Origin: VFJQ01 sp044226525
GTDB taxonomy: Bacteria; Verrucomicrobiota; Verrucomicrobiia; Chthoniobacterales; Chthoniobacteraceae
Length of the DNA stretch: 64,000 nt
Reading direction: 5' to 3'
NCBI GenBank assembly: GCA_044226525.1
Contig: JBGAGV010000011.1
Location: forward strand, 62,001 to 126,000
Shown: one piece after another, positions 61,201 through 64,000 of the stretch
Position numbering within the stretch: the stretch's first letter is position 1
Layout of the letters: each line of letters starts with the position of its first letter
Position numbers and translations under genes: made by a program
Notes under the pieces: model-generated
What the model saw: the letters and a program-made list of their open reading frames with translations, nothing else
What the model was told of the DNA's origin: nothing
Databases searched by the model: none

Positions 61201-61686
61201 CTGCCAAATCCGTGGATCCCGCTCGCATTGAGTGGCCCGAATGTCACTTATCTTGAAGAGCAGCCGGCCTACGTCTGGAAACCCTTCGAGCTCAAGCCGG
61301 TGATCGATGGCGATCTCATGGTGATGAATTCCCTCATCGTGCGTCCCGGCTATTGGTGGGGCGGTTCTTACGAGGAGAATCCGGCGCACAGCGTCCTGCA
61401 CGTCATCAATCTCACCGACGGCGGCACCTTCACCGAACTCGGCTCGCTGGAACTGGCCCACGACTTCGGCCTCAGCCTCTTCGGGGATCTCGCCATCACC
61501 CAGCCCAACTGGACGGCCGTGCGCACCATCGATCTCTCCACTCCGAACGATCCCACCGACCTCGGAGCCTTCTCCTTCCCCGGCAACTCCTACCCGAACC
61601 TCGGCGGCGCCGACGGCTCTCTCGGCACTGGCCTGTGGATTCCCGCCGGCCCCTACGGCGTGGAGACCATCGGCTTCGAGAAATAA
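58240..61686 (+). CDS. Secreted LVIVD-repeat/beta-propeller protein
   Basis: A 1148-residue exported protein started at ATG 58240 (MRPSRLLALLSCCLIAASASAADA); an ATG at 58204 is also possible. It has many repeats of the LVIVD/C-terminal beta-propeller type, each with 'DLSDPANP' or a variant: VIDMSKPDDPALLGTLR, AFDLSDPANPAERDSV, LVDISAGDGTLKEVG, IVDLSDPANPTLSGTV, FDVSDSANPKLLQQL and TIDLSTPNDPTDLG. They probably form one or two propellers. The N-terminal ~100 residues are a beta-rich, non-repeat region. Such proteins are extracellular, may bind metal or polymer, and are of unknown function. A 9-bp GC-rich hairpin follows the stop. Confidence 0.82.
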   Translation: MRPSRLLALLSCCLIAASASAADAQPKITRIRGRVVTVTVPNGFDSVSLQRVRSIARPGARAQRVWATVDTQFPSAQSTTLTFRLTKLTSRRVLRVIGSRSAPLPENFLSGSTTFGADTLSLSNAKTSGPSGRSNDVMTLSGTSVTSSFVADTNATNGPAPSAPVVESDIWKIVGDRLYFFNQLRGLQVIDMSKPDDPALLGTLRMPASGEDLYVVDENHVALLKRGNDYWGGPIFYLGGILNLRIANATTGIVTTTTVDAAGGAMTLAASNTASLSTTLLPYQQSNRQNEVVIADVSAGAPQQVASVPFSGALLESRMVGQVLYVAASTTRTVDGALNYGTAITAFDLSDPANPAERDSVFIPGWTSVVTATPNYFIISGGYPNALRLVDISAGDGTLKEVGSVAPEGYVQDKFKISVDGDVLTVLSQVWLPWEWDGQGNVVTRGGASTVLQTFSLADSTAPTALGRLVLAPGESLRATRFDGDRVYVVTFEQIDPLHIVDLSDPANPTLSGTVEAPGFSTYIEPLGDRLVTIGLVNWQPAVSLFDVSDSANPKLLQQLSLAGKNNGWASSEAVWNEKAFKVLASQNLIMLPVSGSDFTDTDTWGGEWFSRVQLIDLFPDSLVKRGVIDASFSPRRADVVNDRIAAISPSKLVVVNADNRDKPAVTAEVALAWSVDRVFHVGDYLVEIGGPADYTGKPAPTLSVAPADNPDAAIAGLDLAPLDVVGSTLRDGTLYLAQRAWPRWWISDAAEDKPQLLVTAYDVSALPKLKKLSQASGPAPLDSWGQLTPLWPSPGTLVWAADRGYFLWNGPILLNNVVTLAATTNLAVRSDVATLNTGAVVGNRYVWTGPSKQFISFNVRTPEKIAFGSSIEVKPASASQFSAPFAQAGLVFVSEQKLYSNGDGTDAADIGKHFLRVVEYTEPAAPFVRDERVNIPGRLVGVAREGKLLYTAGCDFNVTDGTVLNTAALHASAFDGTAAHLIATQALPNPWIPLALSGPNVTYLEEQPAYVWKPFELKPVIDGDLMVMNSLIVRPGYWWGGSYEENPAHSVLHVINLTDGGTFTELGSLELAHDFGLSLFGDLAITQPNWTAVRTIDLSTPNDPTDLGAFSFPGNSYPNLGGADGSLGTGLWIPAGPYGVETIGFEK

Positions 61687-61691
61687 CCGCC

Positions 61692-61739
61692 GCGCGGGGA
61701 ACGCCCTGTTGGTGTCCAGCCTTCAGGCTGTCCCCGCGC
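61692..61739. repeat. Nested hairpin after the beta-propeller gene
   Basis: GCGCGGGGA (61692-61700) and TCCCCGCGC (61731-61739) form an outer 9-bp stem, and CAGCC-TTCA-GGCTG (61717-61730) an inner one. GTCCAGCCTTCAGGCTGTCC-like motifs recur in genomes of this kind. It may terminate transcription, although it lacks a T-run, or be a mobile repeat. It sits between convergent genes. Confidence 0.65.
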
Positions 61740-61759
61740 CCTGCCTCGTCAGGCCGATC

Positions 61760-62452
61760 TCACGCCGTCACCAGCCCGTTCGCCGAAGCGAGCAGATCGA
61801 GGTCGGCTTCGTAGCGTTTGTTCAGGATCTTGATATCGGACTCGTCGAGGAACTTCATGTAGTCTTCCGAAGTGTTCACCGGATGTTTCCGCGCCGCGCC
61901 CTGGTTGGAGTTCAACTGGGGAAGCTCGACGAGCGGCAACCCGAGCCGTTGCCAGATATACTCGATGCTGGTGTCCAGTTGCTCGATGCGTCCGAGGAAA
62001 TCGACCGCCGGTTTGCCGTTCTTTGTCTGCACGAAAAGATGCTGCGAACAGTAGTGCGGATCGGCCTTCCGATCGTCGCCTGCGGATGTGGCCAGCCACG
62101 CGATGAATTCCTTCAGCGTCGAGGCCGGCGTCAGCTTCCGCATGCGGGCAAACATGTTCTTTTTCCCTTCGCTCCCGTCGTAGTTCACGAACTTGTCGTA
62201 GTAGAAAGAGACCACGCGAGAGAACGGATGGCGGATGAATGCGAAGCGGAACAGTTCGCCGGGATAGTCCGCGAAAAATCGGGTGTCGTGATAACCCTTT
62301 TCCACCAGCCGCCAGCCGTCGGAGCACGTCTCGCGGCACATTTTCAGGATCGAGCGACTGGCGACTTTCGGCACGCAGTGAAAGAGAAAAGAGCGCGAGG
62401 CACTGTAGTAGCAGTCCCCGTGCAGATTCACGGGGAGGGTATGGTGGTCCAT
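61760..62452 (-). CDS. Sulfotransferase family 2-like protein
   Basis: A 230-residue protein from ATG 62452 (MDHHTLPVNLHGDCYYSASRSFLF). The 5'-phosphosulfate loop is FHCVPKVASRSILKM and the 3'-phosphate motif is RFAFIRHPFSRVVSFYYDKF, both characteristic of carbohydrate sulfotransferases that use PAPS. HYCSQHLFV and FLGRIEQLDTSIEYI follow the family pattern. It may sulfate a surface polysaccharide. It begins 8 bp after the SASA gene ends, on the same strand, and the acyltransferase nearby points to the same process. Confidence 0.88.
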   Translation of the reverse strand: MDHHTLPVNLHGDCYYSASRSFLFHCVPKVASRSILKMCRETCSDGWRLVEKGYHDTRFFADYPGELFRFAFIRHPFSRVVSFYYDKFVNYDGSEGKKNMFARMRKLTPASTLKEFIAWLATSAGDDRKADPHYCSQHLFVQTKNGKPAVDFLGRIEQLDTSIEYIWQRLGLPLVELPQLNSNQGAARKHPVNTSEDYMKFLDESDIKILNKRYEADLDLLASANGLVTA

Positions 62453-62460
62453 TGCGCGAA

Positions 62461-63312
62461 TTAAGGGCGCGGGTCGGGCAATTCGCAAGTGATTCGCGCG
62501 AGGGCCTCGCCCATGCGCTCACCGGCGACTAACTGTGCCTTCGCCGAAAGATGATGCTGCCGCTGGTAAGGACCAAGGTCATCGGCGTCGATCCACGCGG
62601 CGTTCACGGTCGATTCCGCGACGGCGACTTGCGCCCGGCGAATCGGCGCCATCTTCTCCTTTCCTGCCACTGGCGAATTCACGCTCCGCGCCAGGATGAA
62701 CGGAGTCGTGGGCGTGCCAAATTCCGCCCGCAGGTCGGCGACGAGCCGGCGCAGGTCCGCTTCATAGGCGGCCTGTGATCGCCCGAGCAGGCCGTCGTCG
62801 ATGCCTTGATGCCAGACGAACCCACTCATCCGCACCTCGCCATCGACCTGCCGCAGTTCTGCGAGCCGCGCGTGGACGAATGCGGTCCACTGCGTCCAGT
62901 GTGCATTCGGCCGCACCCACGGCGAGCGGTCGTTTTCCAACTGCTGGAAGTTCGCCGCTGCCTTGATGATCGCCACGCCGCGCCAGCCTTTCCCCGCAAG
63001 GGTTCGTGCCAGTCCTGCCTCCGGCCCGATGACCTTGTAGAGCGCGCCTTCGGGACTGGTGAGCTTTCCATTCGCCACCCCGCCATGGCCGCGAATTTCG
63101 CCCCACGCGTAGCTATGCAAATGCGTGGGATCGAACCGCGCGCCGAAGGTGAAGAGCGTCTCACGATCCGCGGCGGTCTGCGTTCCAACTTCGACCAGGT
63201 CGCGCAGCCCGGTTTTTGGTTCGATCAGTGCATCCGCGCCGGCCATGTTCGATTGTCCACCGAGGATGAGCACCTGGCGAAGGGGGACGGGCTTAATGGC
63301 GATGGCTTCCAA
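62461..63312 (-). CDS. SASA-type (DUF303) carbohydrate esterase
   Basis: A 283-residue protein with the same SGNH-like core as the gene at 54826: VLILGGQSNMAGAD (Ser in GQSNM), GVAIIKAAAN (block II), GFVWHQGIDD (block III) and HHLSAKAQLVAGERM (His near the end). It has no signal peptide from this ATG (63312). Close to the sulfotransferase, it may deacetylate a sugar that is then sulfated, or remove protecting acetyl groups in breakdown. It diverges from the hexapeptide gene across about 120 bp. Confidence 0.86.
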   Translation of the reverse strand: MEAIAIKPVPLRQVLILGGQSNMAGADALIEPKTGLRDLVEVGTQTAADRETLFTFGARFDPTHLHSYAWGEIRGHGGVANGKLTSPEGALYKVIGPEAGLARTLAGKGWRGVAIIKAAANFQQLENDRSPWVRPNAHWTQWTAFVHARLAELRQVDGEVRMSGFVWHQGIDDGLLGRSQAAYEADLRRLVADLRAEFGTPTTPFILARSVNSPVAGKEKMAPIRRAQVAVAESTVNAAWIDADDLGPYQRQHHLSAKAQLVAGERMGEALARITCELPDPRP

Positions 63313-63433
63313 TTTTCCGGCGGATTGGACAACGCCGTTCCGGGTTTGGCAACGGTGGATATTGTTGCGCGGCCCGGCATCGCTTGGCTACCGTGGCCGC
63401 TCACTTTCACCCGCCGCCCGCTTCACCGAACGC

Positions 63434-64000
63434 ATGCCGATCGATCGACACCACGCCTTTGCCGGAGCCCCGGCGTATGGCCGTGCGCTGGGCTGGTGGG
63501 CGCAGCTCACCTCCGAAGGCGCGCGGCGTGCGGTGCAGGCCTGGCGGGTGTTCGACCGCCATACGCAGGCCGCGCCCGATTGCCTCCTCGGGCCGAACGC
63601 CTGGTGCTGGAACGCCGGAAATCCTGACTGCATCGTGCTCGAAGCCGGTGCGGTCTGCCGCGGCATTCTCCGAGTGGAGCTTTTCGGAAATGGACGCATC
63701 GTCATCGGCCCCCGCACCTACGTGGGCGACGATTGCCTGCTCAGCTCTTCGGTGGGAATCGAGGTCGGTTCCGATTCGCTCATCGCCCACGGCGTCCAGA
63801 TTTTCGACAACGACAGCCATCCCGTGGACGTGGAGGCGCGGAAAGCCGACTACGCCGCCGTGCTGCAGGGCGGCGAGCGCCAGCCGATTGCCAGCGCGCC
63901 GATCCGCATCGGGGCTCATACGTGGATCGGGTTCGGCGCGATCATCCTGAAAGGCGTGACGATTGGCGAGGGGAGTGTCGTCGGCGCCGGCAGCGTCGTG
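63434..64000 (+). CDS. Hexapeptide-repeat acyltransferase, C-terminus cut by the window edge
   Basis: 189 codons are visible from ATG 63434. After a non-repeat N-terminal region (MPIDRHHAFAGAPAYGRALGWW), hexapeptide repeats begin: IVLEAGAVCRG, RIVIGPRTYVGDDCLLSSS, GIEVGSDSLIAHGV, followed by the acceptor His in QIFDNDSHPVD, and then PIRIGAHTWIGFGAIILKGVTIGEGSVVGAGSVV, which is the C-terminal coil. It is a left-handed beta-helix acetyltransferase of the maltose/galactoside/NodL type, probably modifying a sugar. The gene continues beyond 64000. Confidence 0.88.
   Translation, partial: MPIDRHHAFAGAPAYGRALGWWAQLTSEGARRAVQAWRVFDRHTQAAPDCLLGPNAWCWNAGNPDCIVLEAGAVCRGILRVELFGNGRIVIGPRTYVGDDCLLSSSVGIEVGSDSLIAHGVQIFDNDSHPVDVEARKADYAAVLQGGERQPIASAPIRIGAHTWIGFGAIILKGVTIGEGSVVGAGSVV

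Noticed and set aside
58270..61461. A 1063-codon minus-strand open frame opposite the beta-propeller gene
   Set aside because: A low-complexity Arg/Glu/His shadow of a real secreted protein on the plus strand; no signal peptide or motif.

Overview
This is a GC-rich chromosomal segment carrying about 56 protein genes on both strands, with no rRNA, tRNA, CRISPR array, phage or insertion sequence that I can see. The gene content points to the Planctomycetes-Verrucomicrobia-Chlamydiae group, most likely a soil or freshwater Verrucomicrobium (Chthoniobacter/Spartobacteria-like). The evidence is a DUF1549/DUF1553 cytochrome-type protein, a DUF971 protein, two SASA-type (DUF303) esterases, a neutral-ceramidase-like secreted protein, a TMTC-like membrane mannosyltransferase with TPRs, a single-chain glycine decarboxylase, archaemetzincin, and many intergenic palindromes typical of these genomes. 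The taxonomy is an inference from gene content.

Layout. 0-10.4 kb: a truncated M23 peptidase, two hybrid histidine kinases, a secreted beta-helix protein, a two-gene DNA-repair pair (alkyltransferase-like protein plus a UdgX-type uracil-DNA glycosylase) and an aldehyde dehydrogenase. 10.4-17.9 kb: a secreted ceramidase-like protein, a TMTC-like glycosyltransferase, ClpC with a textbook terminator, and an orphan PcfJ-like gene. 17.9-22 kb: a tight minus-strand operon, small gene-pyrR-pyrB-pyrC-archaemetzincin-yacG, with a recognisable PyrR-binding RNA hairpin at the pyrR start codon. 22-28 kb: gcvP, a block of inverted repeats, an HNH nuclease with a small partner, and tgt, which lacks a canonical start codon. 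28-33.4 kb: three tandem paralogous membrane proteins, a secreted papain-like protein, a prepilin-like protein, and a MATE pump/DinB operon divergent from an HxlR regulator across a 41-bp palindromic operator. 33.4-40.9 kb: a 1224-residue TerB-ABCG fusion transporter, two unknown membrane proteins, a 17-copy 12-bp tandem array and a CocE/NonD hydrolase. 40.9-42.8 kb: an AT-richer island with a nitrilase-fold gene broken by two homopolymer frameshifts. 42.9-53.9 kb: a two-domain HMA metal-binding protein, a LysM protein, DUF6421, DUF4864-like and DUF971 proteins, the DUF1549/1553 protein, two zinc-ribbon proteins divergent from a MinD/FlhG-like plus ExeA-like ATPase operon, and a Gfo/Idh/MocA oxidoreductase. 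54-64 kb: repeat-rich spacer, SASA esterases, a run of overlapping small unknown genes, a large LVIVD-type beta-propeller protein, a sulfotransferase and a truncated hexapeptide acyltransferase.

The best-supported regulatory findings are the PyrR loop (predicted autogenous translational control of UMP synthesis) and the HxlR operator (predicted control of an efflux/DinB detoxification unit). The most unusual gene is the frameshifted nitrilase-fold protein at 41.2-42.8 kb with its unrecognised N-terminal region. I cannot assign it to a known system.
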